A stretch of DNA of 64,000 nucleotides, taken from Nitrospinia bacterium (GTDB taxonomy: Bacteria > Nitrospinota > Nitrospinia > Nitrospinales > JAJDAT01). The stretch covers positions 372,001 through 436,000 of the forward strand of contig JAJDAT010000025.1 of NCBI GenBank assembly GCA_029261715.1, read 5' to 3'. Every line of letters begins with the position of its first letter. Within the stretch, counting starts at the first letter, position 1. Made by a program: the position numbers and the translations under genes. A model generated the notes under the pieces. That model ran no database searches and was not told the origin of the DNA. It worked only from the letters and a program-made list of their open reading frames with translations. Shown here in pieces: positions 25,375 through 35,400 of this stretch.

Positions 25375-27585
25375 TTAGAGCGAGTCTTCTAAGTTTAATC
25401 CAAATTTTTGAGCTAGCGCTTTGATTTGATTTTTTTCTGCGCCAAGGCGAGAAGCTTCTTTAAGGTGAATGATAGCTTTTTGAGGTTGATTCAATGAGCC
25501 AAGCGCTGTAGCAAAATTCAGATGGGCATTTTTGTAATTCGGATCTAAGGATAGCGCTGTTTCAAACATCTTAATGGATTCAGTCATTCTTTTGTGATCG
25601 GAAAAGAGTGTGATTGCTAAATAATTGTAGGATTGTTTATTTTTTGGCTCAATTAGTATTGATTTTTTTAAGAAAAACTCCGCTTCTTTTAAATTACTAA
25701 GACGTAAGTAGTTCCTTCCTAAATTTCTATATGCTTTAGCGTTATAAGGATTTAACTCCACGACTTTTTGGTAATAGGCATTAGCGGTTTGGTAGTCTGA
25801 TTTTGCGTTATAAGCCAATCCCATTCTTAAGTATGATCCCCAATGGTTAGGTAAACTTTTTGCCGCTATTGAGAAAAAATAGAGAGCTTCTTCTATATTT
25901 CCATTTCTAGCTTTGGTATCTCCTTTAGTAACGGCTTTTAAATAGATATGCCTTGATTGAATTTGCTTAAGAGTTTTTGACGGAGTAATTTTATACAGAT
26001 AAAGAAAGCAAATTAAATTTGATATCAAAAAAAGACTCAAAACAGTTTTTCTAAATTTATTGTTTTCTTGGGATTTCCCATTGAATCGCAAAAACAAAAA
26101 ACAAACTAGGCTAATACATAGCAATTGTGCTCCAGGAAATAAAACTAGAAATAAAAAACTTTCTTTATTAAATAGTTCAGATTTTTCAGAAAGTAGTATT
26201 TTAAAAAAATTTGTGGAGCGACTTAAAAGTGAACTATTCTCGAAAAATAAATTTGGAATTCCCGATAAGGCCTTTAACGTAAACTCGGGATCGTTATAAG
26301 GTAAAAAGGTTCTGTATTGAATCAATATTAAGTACTGCAAAATAATAAATAAAACGGCTAATACTGTTCCTACATTAAAAGCCGTTTGAAATTTTTTTAA
26401 CCTGTCGATAGTTCCGGCTACTCCAAACGCCAATATACCAATTGAGGGTAGTAATGCTCTATTTCCATAGGACCCTGAGTCTAAAACTGTTAACGCCAAT
26501 AACAAATTTGAAAACAAAAAAGCAATCAGTCCTGGAGTCAATTCTTTGGCTGAGTTTGGAAGAATGAATAATCCTATGATTCCTAGAAATAATATAGGAG
26601 TTGTTAGGGCCAAAGACCATTTGGGGCCAAATAATAATTGAAAAATCTTATCTCCTAATAATGATAAAGAATTGGCCGAGCTGCCTTGATCTCCCATAAC
26701 ATTCAGCACTTTGTTAATATAATCTAATAAAGCCCCATCTAATTGATTCCATACTAAAAACTGAGGCGCTAAGGCTAATCCAGAAAAAAGGCTGAAGAAA
26801 AGAATTTCGGTTAAATGCCGCTTTAAATAATTTTTTCTTTGATTATTTTTAAGCCATATTGCGATCTGATCGATTATATAAACTGATAAGTAAAGAATAT
26901 TGATCATTCTTATGGAACATAACAATCCAAAAAATAATCCCATTAATGCGTGATCGTATTTATTTCTTGAACCTCTAAACTTTAACCAAGCCGTAATAAA
27001 AATTACGGAAAATAAAAACTCCGTCCCATGCGCCATTCTTTGTCGAATGAAGGAGTAGTAAATAAGTGGCGTTCCCAACCAAACTCCAATTGTCGTTGTT
27101 AGAGCGGATACTTGAGAAAAGTATTTAGTTAAAACTTTATAAAGTAATAGTAGGCCTATAAAAATATAGGTTTGGGCGGCGAGAGCGGTAGCTATGTAAT
27201 AGGGGGCTGAAAACCCATCAATAAGAAAGGAAAATCCAAAACTGTTTAATATAATTGCGGATAGATGACCGATTAAAAAGAACGGTATAAATAGAATACT
27301 TTGTCCGATTTGCCAATGATTAAAAACGTAGCCTGTTTGAGTGAAATCTTCGATATGGTTATATTTTTTTTCATTTATAAAGTCCAAGTCGCCGTCAAAA
27401 AAGGCAGATCTAATATATGCGTAATAGCCGGCGTCGTCTCCTTCGTCAATTTGCGTAACGGAATAATATCCAGTGTGCCATGTCGTTGGTATCGAATCAT
27501 TAAATAAGCCCAGCGGAGTGAGTAAGAGGAAACAAATAAAAAAAACTCCTCCCAATATCGTTACCGGTTTTATTTGAGATTTCAT
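25375..27585 (-). CDS. Polytopic membrane protein with C-terminal TPRs, GT-C glycosyltransferase-like
   Basis: 736 residues. About eleven membrane helices in residues 1-545, then TPR units from about 565 to 720 (NIEEALYFFSIAAKSLPNHW, NAYYQKVVELNPYNAKAYRN, AEFFLKKSILIEPKNKQSYN and two more). The first outward loop carries an acidic motif (QIDEGDDAGYY), as in lipid-linked sugar transferases of the GT-C fold. A role in transferring a sugar to a periplasmic acceptor is therefore possible, but no family signature is decisive. It ends 16 nt from the speA stop on the opposite strand. Confidence 0.65.
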   Translation of the reverse strand: MKSQIKPVTILGGVFFICFLLLTPLGLFNDSIPTTWHTGYYSVTQIDEGDDAGYYAYIRSAFFDGDLDFINEKKYNHIEDFTQTGYVFNHWQIGQSILFIPFFLIGHLSAIILNSFGFSFLIDGFSAPYYIATALAAQTYIFIGLLLLYKVLTKYFSQVSALTTTIGVWLGTPLIYYSFIRQRMAHGTEFLFSVIFITAWLKFRGSRNKYDHALMGLFFGLLCSIRMINILYLSVYIIDQIAIWLKNNQRKNYLKRHLTEILFFSLFSGLALAPQFLVWNQLDGALLDYINKVLNVMGDQGSSANSLSLLGDKIFQLLFGPKWSLALTTPILFLGIIGLFILPNSAKELTPGLIAFLFSNLLLALTVLDSGSYGNRALLPSIGILAFGVAGTIDRLKKFQTAFNVGTVLAVLFIILQYLILIQYRTFLPYNDPEFTLKALSGIPNLFFENSSLLSRSTNFFKILLSEKSELFNKESFLFLVLFPGAQLLCISLVCFLFLRFNGKSQENNKFRKTVLSLFLISNLICFLYLYKITPSKTLKQIQSRHIYLKAVTKGDTKARNGNIEEALYFFSIAAKSLPNHWGSYLRMGLAYNAKSDYQTANAYYQKVVELNPYNAKAYRNLGRNYLRLSNLKEAEFFLKKSILIEPKNKQSYNYLAITLFSDHKRMTESIKMFETALSLDPNYKNAHLNFATALGSLNQPQKAIIHLKEASRLGAEKNQIKALAQKFGLNLEDSL

Positions 27586-27912
27586 CGTAATTATTTTTGA
27601 TCTGAAAAAAATGAATCTAGAGCTTGTATGGTTTGAGAAGAGACACGCGAGGTGTGAGCGATAATCATTAGGGGTTCGCTTATAGAGTTTACAGATTTTC
27701 TGATTATGAGCGAAATTCTAAATATTTTTGCATAGAGACTATGTAATTGCAATTTTACCGGTAAGTCATGTTTGTTAGCATAAAGTAGTAATTTTTATAG
27801 ATGAGTTGCAGCGTAAATTTTAATTTTTTTATTTTTATTGTTGGAATGGAGACTTTATTGATAACCTTATGATCTGAATTCATAATTTTTTTGATTGATC
27901 GGATAGGTTTAG

Positions 27913-28746
27913 GTGTTTATAAAAAAAATTATTTTAATCTTCATTTTTTTGTCGTTATTTTATTCTTTATCAGAAGCGGTCAACGAAACCCCTTTACATA
28001 AAGCGGTTGAATTAGGAGATTTTAAGAAAGCCAAAGCTTTGATTGAAGCGGGAGCGGATGTAAACGCTCAAACGGGGCAGGGCATTACTCCACTGTTTCT
28101 AGCCATATTGAGCGGCAAAAATAAGATCATGGAGTTTCTGGTCGAAAATGGAGCGGATATTCACTTAAAAGATGATGACGGTTTTGCGCCTATCCACGTT
28201 TCCGCAACAGAAGGAAACCTTGCGGTGACCAAACTGTTTCTATCTAAAGGCGCGAACGTTACGGTTAAAGATGAAGACGGTTTAACTCCTCTTCATCTGG
28301 CAGTGCGATGGAACAATATAGAGATTGTACAACTTTTTTTAGATTCAAAGGCTGATGTAAATTCTAAATCTGCCGATGGAAACACGCCATTGCATTTTTC
28401 AGTTTTCAATGAAAACGAAAAATTATTACAGTTACTTTTTGATCATGGCGCAATCATTGATTTAAAGAACTCTAAAGGTAGATCTGCTTTGCATTGGGCT
28501 TCGAAAAGAGGCAATAGATTAGCGCTACGCTTATTGCTAGGAAAGGGAGCTGATATAAATCTACAGGATGAAAACGGAAGTACTCCACTTCATCTTGCCG
28601 GCTATTGGGAGCAAGTTGACGCCATTCGAGATCTTATTAAAAATGGAGCTAATAGACAGGCTAAAGATAAAAACGGCCATACACCTTTCGAATATGCTCT
28701 TATAAACCCACCAAATATGGCTCTAGGGGTACTGAAGGAAAAGTAG
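27913..28746 (+). CDS. Exported ankyrin-repeat protein
   Basis: 277 residues from a GTG start (a GGATAGG ribosome binding site lies about 6 nt upstream). Signal peptide (1-22, IILIFIFLSLFYSLSEA). Seven ankyrin repeats of about 33 residues fill the rest (TPLHKAVELGDFKKAKALIE, ...TPLFLAILSGKNKIMEFLVE, ...TPLHLAVRWNNIEIVQLFLD and so on). Probably periplasmic and protein-binding. Upstream, 27586-27912 holds no other gene that I can see. Confidence 0.85.
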   Translation: MFIKKIILIFIFLSLFYSLSEAVNETPLHKAVELGDFKKAKALIEAGADVNAQTGQGITPLFLAILSGKNKIMEFLVENGADIHLKDDDGFAPIHVSATEGNLAVTKLFLSKGANVTVKDEDGLTPLHLAVRWNNIEIVQLFLDSKADVNSKSADGNTPLHFSVFNENEKLLQLLFDHGAIIDLKNSKGRSALHWASKRGNRLALRLLLGKGADINLQDENGSTPLHLAGYWEQVDAIRDLIKNGANRQAKDKNGHTPFEYALINPPNMALGVLKEK

Positions 28747-28763
28747 TTTATTTGTAAGAGTAG

Positions 28764-29561
28764 CTATGATAGCGCTCCGGCGGGCTTGCCTTTTTTAAGA
28801 ATCTTCAACATAGCGTCGTGGACATGTCCGTTAGTGGCGAGGACCTGTCTTTTATAGATATCAAAACTGCTACCATCCAAAAGTGATAGTCTACCTCCGG
28901 CCTCTTCTAGTAATAGTTTACCCGCTGCCATATCCCAAGGATGAAGCTTGATCTCCCAAAAACCTTCAAAACGACCCATTGCCGTATAACACAGATCGAG
29001 AGCAGCCGAACCAGGTCGCCTAACGGCTTGGCAACTTTTAATAAAGTTTTCGAAATGATCTAAATTGTTATTGTCGGCATGTCCTACATCGTAGGCAAAG
29101 CCTGTGACAAGCATGCTTCTTTTGAGGTCGGATATGTTAGAAACCTTGATAGGCTTAGAATTTAAAAAAGCGCCTTTACCTTTTTCCGCCACGAACAATT
29201 CATCCAAAGATGGATTGTAGATCACGCCCAGTTCAATTTGACCATTACTCTCCAGCCCAATTGATGTGCAATAACATGGATAGCCATGCGCGAAGTTGAC
29301 GGTTCCGTCTAGAGGATCGATGATCCATTTATGAGGAGAAGAGAGATTTCTACTTTTATTAGATTCTTCCGCCAGAAAGCCGTGATCGGGAAATCGAGCG
29401 GAAATCATATCGATGATCTTTTTCTCGCAGGCTAGATCAACTTCCGTTACTGGATCTATTTCGCTTTTGTATTTAATGACGCCGAAATTGTCGCGACGTT
29501 CTTTAAGGATTTTGCCAGCGGCTAGAGCGGCGTCAATTGCTATCTGTAAGGCTTCTGTCAT
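28764..29561 (-). CDS. suhB: Inositol-1-monophosphatase family protein
   Basis: 265 residues. Metal-binding motifs of the Li-sensitive phosphatase family: the Glu in AEESN, WIIDPLDGTVNFAHG and WDMAAGKLLLEEAGG. It could hydrolyse inositol phosphate or a related sugar phosphate; SuhB also has a role in rRNA transcription in E. coli. Its ATG overlaps the mnmA stop by 4 nt, so it is translated from the rsmD-mnmA-suhB transcript. Confidence 0.92.
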   Translation of the reverse strand: MTEALQIAIDAALAAGKILKERRDNFGVIKYKSEIDPVTEVDLACEKKIIDMISARFPDHGFLAEESNKSRNLSSPHKWIIDPLDGTVNFAHGYPCYCTSIGLESNGQIELGVIYNPSLDELFVAEKGKGAFLNSKPIKVSNISDLKRSMLVTGFAYDVGHADNNNLDHFENFIKSCQAVRRPGSAALDLCYTAMGRFEGFWEIKLHPWDMAAGKLLLEEAGGRLSLLDGSSFDIYKRQVLATNGHVHDAMLKILKKGKPAGALS

Positions 29562-30631
29562 TCAATCCAGCCTCCGCCAACTACGCAGTCGTCACGATAA
29601 AATACAGCGGCTTGACCGGGCGCTACAGAGTTTTGCGGTTCGTCGAATTCAACATGAACGCGGTTGTCGGGTAGGGGAGTTACTTTGGCATGCGCTCCGG
29701 AATGTCGGTAGCGGATTTGAACGTCTAAAAATTCTTCCGTTTCAGGTTTGGAATACCAGTTAACTCTATCGGCGTAAAACTCAGCCCCTAAGACTTCTTG
29801 TTTAGGGCCAACGACGACTTCATTTTTATCAGGGTCAATTTTAGTAACGTAATAGGGTTCGGTTAATCCACCCAGATTGAGTCCTTTGCGTTGACCAACA
29901 GTGTAACCTGGGTACCCTTGGTGCTTCCCTAAAACTGCTCCTTCAGAGTTAACGATGTTTCCTTCCTTAAAAGATTCAGGGCCAATTTGACTGGCGATAA
30001 AATCTTTATAATTGTTATTAGGGACGAAGCATATTTCTTGTGATTCGGATTTTTCCGAAACCATATTTAATCCCAACGATCTAGCAATGTCGCGAACTTC
30101 CTCTTTAGTCATCCCGCCTAGGGGAAACATGACTCGTGAAATTTGTTCTTGCGTTAGATTGAACAAAAAATAGCTTTGGTCTTTGACTCGATTATCGCCG
30201 CGTTTGATCATGAGTTTTCCATAGTCGTCTTTTACGACAGAAGCGAAATGACCCGTGGCCACAATATCTCTACCAAAAGTTTTTGCTTTGACCATGAGTT
30301 CGTCAAACTTCACTTTTGAATTACAAAGTGTGCATGGAATTGGAGTTCTAGCTTGCATGTATTCAGAAACAAAATAATCGACAACGTCTTTACGAAACTC
30401 TTTTTCCATGTTTAATATGTAAAAAGGAATCTTGATTTTTTCGGCAACTCTGCGCGCGTCCGCAAGGTCGTCTAGGGAACAACAGGTGCCGAAGCGGTTA
30501 TCAGTATCCGCGTTGTAGTTCCATAATTGGAGAGAAATGCCAATGACATCGTAGCCTTGATCTTTTAACAAGGCAGCGGCGACAGAGCTATCGACTCCTC
30601 CACTCATTGCAATGACTATTTTAGGTTTCAT
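29558..30631 (-). CDS. mnmA: tRNA-specific 2-thiouridylase MnmA
   Basis: 357 residues. PP-loop AMSGGVDSSVAAALL at the N-terminus, the catalytic Cys pair in CTLCNSKVKF and SQEICFVPN, and GFASVV-like middle motif ATGHFASV. It thiolates U34 of the Glu, Gln and Lys tRNAs. Four-nt overlap with suhB and 17 nt after rsmD. Confidence 0.96.
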   Translation of the reverse strand: MKPKIVIAMSGGVDSSVAAALLKDQGYDVIGISLQLWNYNADTDNRFGTCCSLDDLADARRVAEKIKIPFYILNMEKEFRKDVVDYFVSEYMQARTPIPCTLCNSKVKFDELMVKAKTFGRDIVATGHFASVVKDDYGKLMIKRGDNRVKDQSYFLFNLTQEQISRVMFPLGGMTKEEVRDIARSLGLNMVSEKSESQEICFVPNNNYKDFIASQIGPESFKEGNIVNSEGAVLGKHQGYPGYTVGQRKGLNLGGLTEPYYVTKIDPDKNEVVVGPKQEVLGAEFYADRVNWYSKPETEEFLDVQIRYRHSGAHAKVTPLPDNRVHVEFDEPQNSVAPGQAAVFYRDDCVVGGGWIE

Positions 30632-30648
30632 TTATTAGGCGTTAAGAT

Positions 30649-31215
30649 TTATTGTGTTTGATTAATTGTATAAAAGGAAAGGCACGAATCGCCAATTTTT
30701 TTTTCGCGATACCGTTTTAATTGGCCATAATTTTCCGCAAGCGTTTCTTTAAAAAAGTGTTCTGCAATGATTGTAGCGTTTTCCTCCAGAATAGTTGAAT
30801 TAGAAAGCTTCGTTAAGCAACTATCATAAAGGTTCGCATTAAATGGCGGGTCTACATACACCAAGTTAAACTGTTTCCCTTTAGCGCTTAAGGTCGAAAT
30901 GGATTTAAGCGCGTCCATTTTTAGTAATTCCCAGTTTTTAGAATCTCCAAAGCCACATTTATGTAGGTTCTTGAGAATTAATTTTTGGGAATCAGAGGCG
31001 ATATCTGATAAAACAGCTTCTTCAGCTCCTCTACTAAGAGCTTCAATCGTTATGTTGCCAGTGCCTGCAAATAGATCGAGAAATCGGGAATCTACCGTAT
31101 TATCCCCTAAAATATTAAAAAGAGTTTCTTTAACCCTGTCCAAAGTGGGACGGATTTGATCCCCTTTAAAGCTTAATAATTTATTGCCTTTAGCCAAACC
31201 GGCGATTATCCGCAT
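30649..31215 (-). CDS. rsmD: 16S rRNA (guanine(966)-N(2))-methyltransferase RsmD
   Basis: 188 residues. RIIAGLAKGNKL at the start, RPTLDRVKETLFNIL, the AdoMet motif FLDLFAGTGNITIEALSRGA and the catalytic VYVDPPFN. First gene of the rsmD-mnmA-suhB operon. Divergent from the membrane protein gene at 31425. Confidence 0.95.
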   Translation of the reverse strand: MRIIAGLAKGNKLLSFKGDQIRPTLDRVKETLFNILGDNTVDSRFLDLFAGTGNITIEALSRGAEEAVLSDIASDSQKLILKNLHKCGFGDSKNWELLKMDALKSISTLSAKGKQFNLVYVDPPFNANLYDSCLTKLSNSTILEENATIIAEHFFKETLAENYGQLKRYREKKIGDSCLSFYTINQTQ

Positions 31216-31287
31216 AATTCGATGTTATTCAATGTTAAACCGGGTCGGATTGAAACCGGAAATAGGCTAAACCTTAACCAATTTATC

Positions 31288-31316
31288 TTGACAGGGTAAA
31301 AAGATCAAACTAATAT
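31288..31316 (+). promoter_or_regulatory. Putative sigma-70 promoter
   Basis: TTGACA, exactly 17 nt, then TAATAT. It would start transcription near 31323, about 16 nt before the structured element at 31339-31413. Confidence 0.6.
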
Positions 31317-31338
31317 TTCAAACAAGAGAAAATTTGCA

Positions 31339-31413
31339 GCTCGGGAAACGTTAATAGGTTTAATCTTTGATTTTTTTGAAGATTCGACGTTTGATGCCCG
31401 AGCCGTTTTTTTT
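31339..31413 (+). ncRNA. Structured leader or small RNA ending in a terminator-like U run
   Basis: Three nested stems: GCTCGGG (31339-31345) with CCCGAGC (31397-31403), AAACGT (31346-31351) with ACGTTT (31387-31392), and AATCTT (31362-31367) with AAGATT (31379-31384). Eight T residues follow at 31406-31413. It ends 12 nt before the ATG at 31425. It can be a transcript of about 90 nt with its own terminator, or a leader that controls the next gene by attenuation. I could not match it to a known riboswitch. Confidence 0.5.
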
Positions 31414-31424
31414 AGGAAGAAAAA

Positions 31425-31907
31425 ATGACCGTAGATAAAAATACAAATCCATTCATTACAGCGTTAGTTTCTCCTTTATATATGGTAATGGGGACCATGG
31501 CGGTGATCAACGGCGATTTGCTGATTATTTTTCTATTTTTTGCGTTTAATTTCGCATTAATAGGATCTTATGTAACCGAATTTAAGCTATTCCCTGGATT
31601 ATATTTTAACGAGTTATCCCATAAGGCGTCGCTTTCGGCTTTGATGGCGATGGGAATTGCATTTATGGGATTTTTAGCCTCGAAGATAATTATGGGTGGG
31701 GCAGAAACATCCGACCCTAGAGCATTTTCCGCAAGTAGCTTTACACTTGTTTGGGGGGCTTTGTCCGTACCTTCTTACTTGATGATGGTTTGGTTGGTCA
31801 AAGGTATCAATAAGCGAGATTTAGAAGCGGAAGAAGCGGTACGACAAGAAAAACGTAAAAATCGAAAGTCCGGCGGTCCACCGATTATGAATCGCGACGG
31901 ATTTTAA
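31425..31907 (+). CDS. Small polytopic membrane protein, unknown function
   Basis: 160 residues with about four membrane helices (15-30, 33-55, 68-90, 105-125) and a basic hydrophilic tail (KRKNRKSGGPPIMNRDGF). Ribosome binding site AGGAAG before the ATG. It is preceded by a promoter and a terminator-like structured leader, and followed after 31 nt by tRNA-Glu. No family recognised. Confidence 0.6.
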   Translation: MTVDKNTNPFITALVSPLYMVMGTMAVINGDLLIIFLFFAFNFALIGSYVTEFKLFPGLYFNELSHKASLSALMAMGIAFMGFLASKIIMGGAETSDPRAFSASSFTLVWGALSVPSYLMMVWLVKGINKRDLEAEEAVRQEKRKNRKSGGPPIMNRDGF

Positions 31908-31938
31908 AATTAGTTCACCCACCTGATCAAAACAGTGT

Positions 31939-32010
31939 GGCCTCATCGTCTAGCGGCTAGGACGCCGGCCTCTCACGCCGGTAACAGGGGTTCGATTCCC
32001 CTTGGGGCTA
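31939..32010 (+). tRNA. tRNA-Glu, anticodon CTC
   Basis: Acceptor GGCCTCA pairs with TGGGGCT, with a G-T pair at the end and discriminator A. The anticodon stem is CCGGC/GCCGG with loop CTCTCAC, so the anticodon is CTC (reads GAG). T arm AGGGG-TTCGATT-CCCCT. CCA is not encoded. The last 41 nt (31970-32010, from the anticodon loop to the discriminator) recur downstream at 35923, 57545 and 59771, and in altered form at 62130, so this gene is the insertion site of the composite island. Confidence 0.95.
31970..32010 (+). repeat. att repeat 1 (within functional tRNA-Glu)
   Basis: The 41-nt block runs from the anticodon loop (CTCTCACGCCGG) to GGGGCTA. It is the copy that still belongs to a complete tRNA, so the units inserted downstream keep the gene functional, as usual for integration into tRNA 3' halves. 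Confidence 0.9.
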
Positions 32011-32047
32011 TATTTTTCAATGACTTACTCTATTGGATGTCCGATTC

Positions 32048-32060
32048 AAGTGGACCATTC
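32048..32060 (+). promoter_or_regulatory. Putative integrase arm site, left end of unit 1
   Basis: AAGTGGACCATTC, 38 nt inside the tRNA end. Identical in unit 2 (57623-57635), and the exact inverse of the first half of the right arm at 35782. Confidence 0.6.
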
Positions 32061-32451
32061 TGCTAATTCAACCGATTAAAAGTATAGCTTTCCTTTGGAT
32101 CAAATAATTGATTTTAAAGTCTTTTTTTGAGGTTTGGTAAGTCTATAATCCTCTTATTTTAGCTCAAACAGGCCGGAAACAGACTCCATCTTTCTCTCCA
32201 AATTAACTTCACTGATAAGTTTTTACAAGTACACAGCAATAAATTGATATTCGGAATAGATAAACTCTTAGTGAATTTTAAAATGTTGCCCGAGTTACAG
32301 CTTTATTTGACTAATTCCATATATTAGAATGTATTTTGGTAATCCCAATACCAAGTGAGAGCGTTATACGGACTTTCGGCTAAGTTTGGGAGTGTATTCA
32401 TCCCAGAGGTGATTTATTTTTTTATAATCTTGTTCTTTTAAGCATCTGCGC

Positions 32452-35400
32452 ATGAAAGAAATCAACAACTCCAACTCTGTAGCGATCAGGCCTGCCTTTT
32501 TGTGTTACCGCCAGTCTGACGGTAAAAAAATCGCTGAATGGCTTCATAGGAGACTGCACAACCGTGAGTTTCCAACAAGGACAAATGAAACTCAACGTCT
32601 TGACGTGTACTGGGACAAGGCGGCGGCGGGAGTAGGAAACTGGCACGATCTCCATGCTCCTTCTCTACATCGTGCAAAAGCGATGATTGTGGTCTGTACT
32701 CATGGATTGTTTCCCGACTTTTCGAAAAACGGCCAGGAGGACTGGGTGCATCACGAGCTCAAATGGTGGATCAAAAATAGAAAAGTTCCTCCGATCGTAT
32801 TGGACGCAACCGGCGAAGGCGATCGATGGGTGCCGGAGAGTATTAAAAAACGGTGGCCGGATATACAAAGAATACAGATCAGCCTCGAAGAACTAGAAAA
32901 ACTGAACGACGAGGATCGTGTCCAGGAAGAGGAAAGGGTTATCTCTCGTATTATCGATGGGATCCACTTGAGTGAGGAAAAAGTAATCCATGAGGATCTA
33001 GCGAGGTTTTCTAAGTTGACTCGGTGGCTGAAAGTCGCTCTCATTATAGCAATTGTGGGTATTTTTATTTCTGTTAGCCAAAGCTATCGTTCCATTAAAA
33101 ATGCAGAAATAGCTCAGATTAATGAAAAGCAAGCCATAAAAAACGCCCAAGAAGCTGATCGACAAAAGAAACTAGCAGAAAAAAATGCAAAAAGAGCAGA
33201 GGAACAAAAGAGTCTTGCTTTAAATGAGAGAGATAAAGTAAACGCTATGTGGTTGGCTTCTGAAGCGAAATCAATTGCAAAAGAATTTCCGCAGCGTTCC
33301 TTATTGTTAGGATCTGAAGTAATTAAAATCGCCTCTAAAAAAGGAATTAAAATTTCAAGTGGAGAACAGGTAATACATGATAATTTTGAGTTTATATCTG
33401 GGTTGGGGTTAAGTGGTCATACTACTCTTACGATAAGCGAGAATAACCTGGCAACAGCGAGTTGGGACCAAACCGTTCGTATATATGATTTGAACGTAGA
33501 GGATCCGAATAAAACGGTGCGAGTTTTGTACGGCAATAAATGGCCAATTGATGCCCTTGCTATGAGCGACGATAACCTTTGTCTGGTAACGGGGGAGTGG
33601 CCCAATTCTACTGTTCGTATATATGATTTGAACGCAGAGGATCCGAATAAAACGGTGCGGATTCTGCATTTAAATGTGATGGGACTTAAAACTTATATGA
33701 TTAGTGGCAATAACCGTTGGCTGGCAGCAGGAAGTTGGAACAAAACTGTTCGTATATATGATTTGAACGCAGAGGATCCGAATAAAACGGTTCGGGTTCT
33801 GTATGGCGATGAAGGACCAATAAATACCCTTGGGATTAGCGATGATAACCGCTGGTTGGCAACTGGTGGAGGGAGAACAGTGGGTAATATGTTCAATGAT
33901 AGTTTTGAAAATAACATTCGTCTATGGGATTTAAACGTGAAGGATCCCAATAAAACAGCTCGGATTTTGCATGGTCAGGGGCTGATTAATGCTCTTGCGA
34001 TAAGTGGCAATAACCGCTGGCTGGCAACTGGAAGTTCTGACAAAACCGTTCGTTTATGGGATTTGAACGTGAAGGATCCCAATAAAACGATGCGGGCTCT
34101 ACATGGCCATGATGATTTTATTAATACCCTTGCGATAAGCGACGATAACCGCTGGCTGGCAACTGGAAGTTCTGACAAAACCGTTCGCTTATGGGATTTG
34201 AGCGCGGAGAATCCGAATAAAACGGTGCAGGTTCTGCGTAGTCATGATGGTGGAGTTGAAACTCTTGCGATAAGCGGCGATAACCGCTGGCTGGCAACTG
34301 GGAGTTGGGATAATACTGTTCGTTTATGGGATCTGAAGGCAGAGGATCCGAATAAAACTGTGCGAGTCTTGCGCGGTCATGAATGGTCAATTAAAAGTCT
34401 TGCGATAAGCGGCGATAACCGCTGGCTGGCAACTGGGAGTGAGGATAAAACCGTTCGTTTATGGGATTTAAGTATTGGTGATTTGAATAAAACGGCGCGG
34501 GTTCTGCGCGGCCATAATGATAGAATTAATACCCTTGCGATAAGCGACGATAACCGCTGGTTGGTAACCGGAGGTGAAAACAAAACGGTTCGTCTATGGG
34601 ATTTGAACGTGAAGGACCCGAATAAAACGGTTCGGGTTCTGCGTAGTCATGACGGTGGAGTTGTATCTCTTGCGATAAGCGGCGATAACCGCTGGCTGGC
34701 AACTGGGAGTTGGGATAATACCGTTCGTTTATGGGATTTGAAAGCAGAGGATCCGAATAAAACTGTGCGAATTCTGCTTGGTCATGATAGTAGGGTTGTT
34801 ACTCTTGCGATAAGTACCGATAACCGTTTGTTGGCAACCGGGAGTTGGGATGATACTGTTCGTTTATGGGATTTGAAGGCAGAGGACCCGAATGATACGG
34901 TGCGGGTTCTGCGGGGTCATGATGAAATTGTTGAAACTCTTGCAATTAGCGGCGATAACCGCTGGCTGGCAACTGGAAGTTCTGACAAAACCGTTCGCTT
35001 ATGGGATCTAAGCGTGGAGGACCCAAATGAAACGACACGGGTTTTATACGGCCATAATGATAGAATTAATACCCTTGCGATAAGCGGCGATAACCGCTGG
35101 CTGGCAACTGGAAGTTCTGACAAAACCGTTCGTTTATGGGATTTGAATGTGGAGGATCCCAATAAAACTGTTCGAGTTCTGCGCGGCCATGGGCATGGAA
35201 TTGAAACTCTTGCAATTAGTGGCGATAATCGCTGGCTTGCAACTGGAAGCACGGACAAAACTGTTCGTTTATGGGACTTGGAGATAGAGGATCCAGATAA
35301 AACGGTTCGGGTTTTGCGTGGTCATGAGTATGGAATTAGAACTCTTGCGATAAGTGATGATAATAGCCTGCTGGCAACAGGGGGTACAGATAGCACTATT

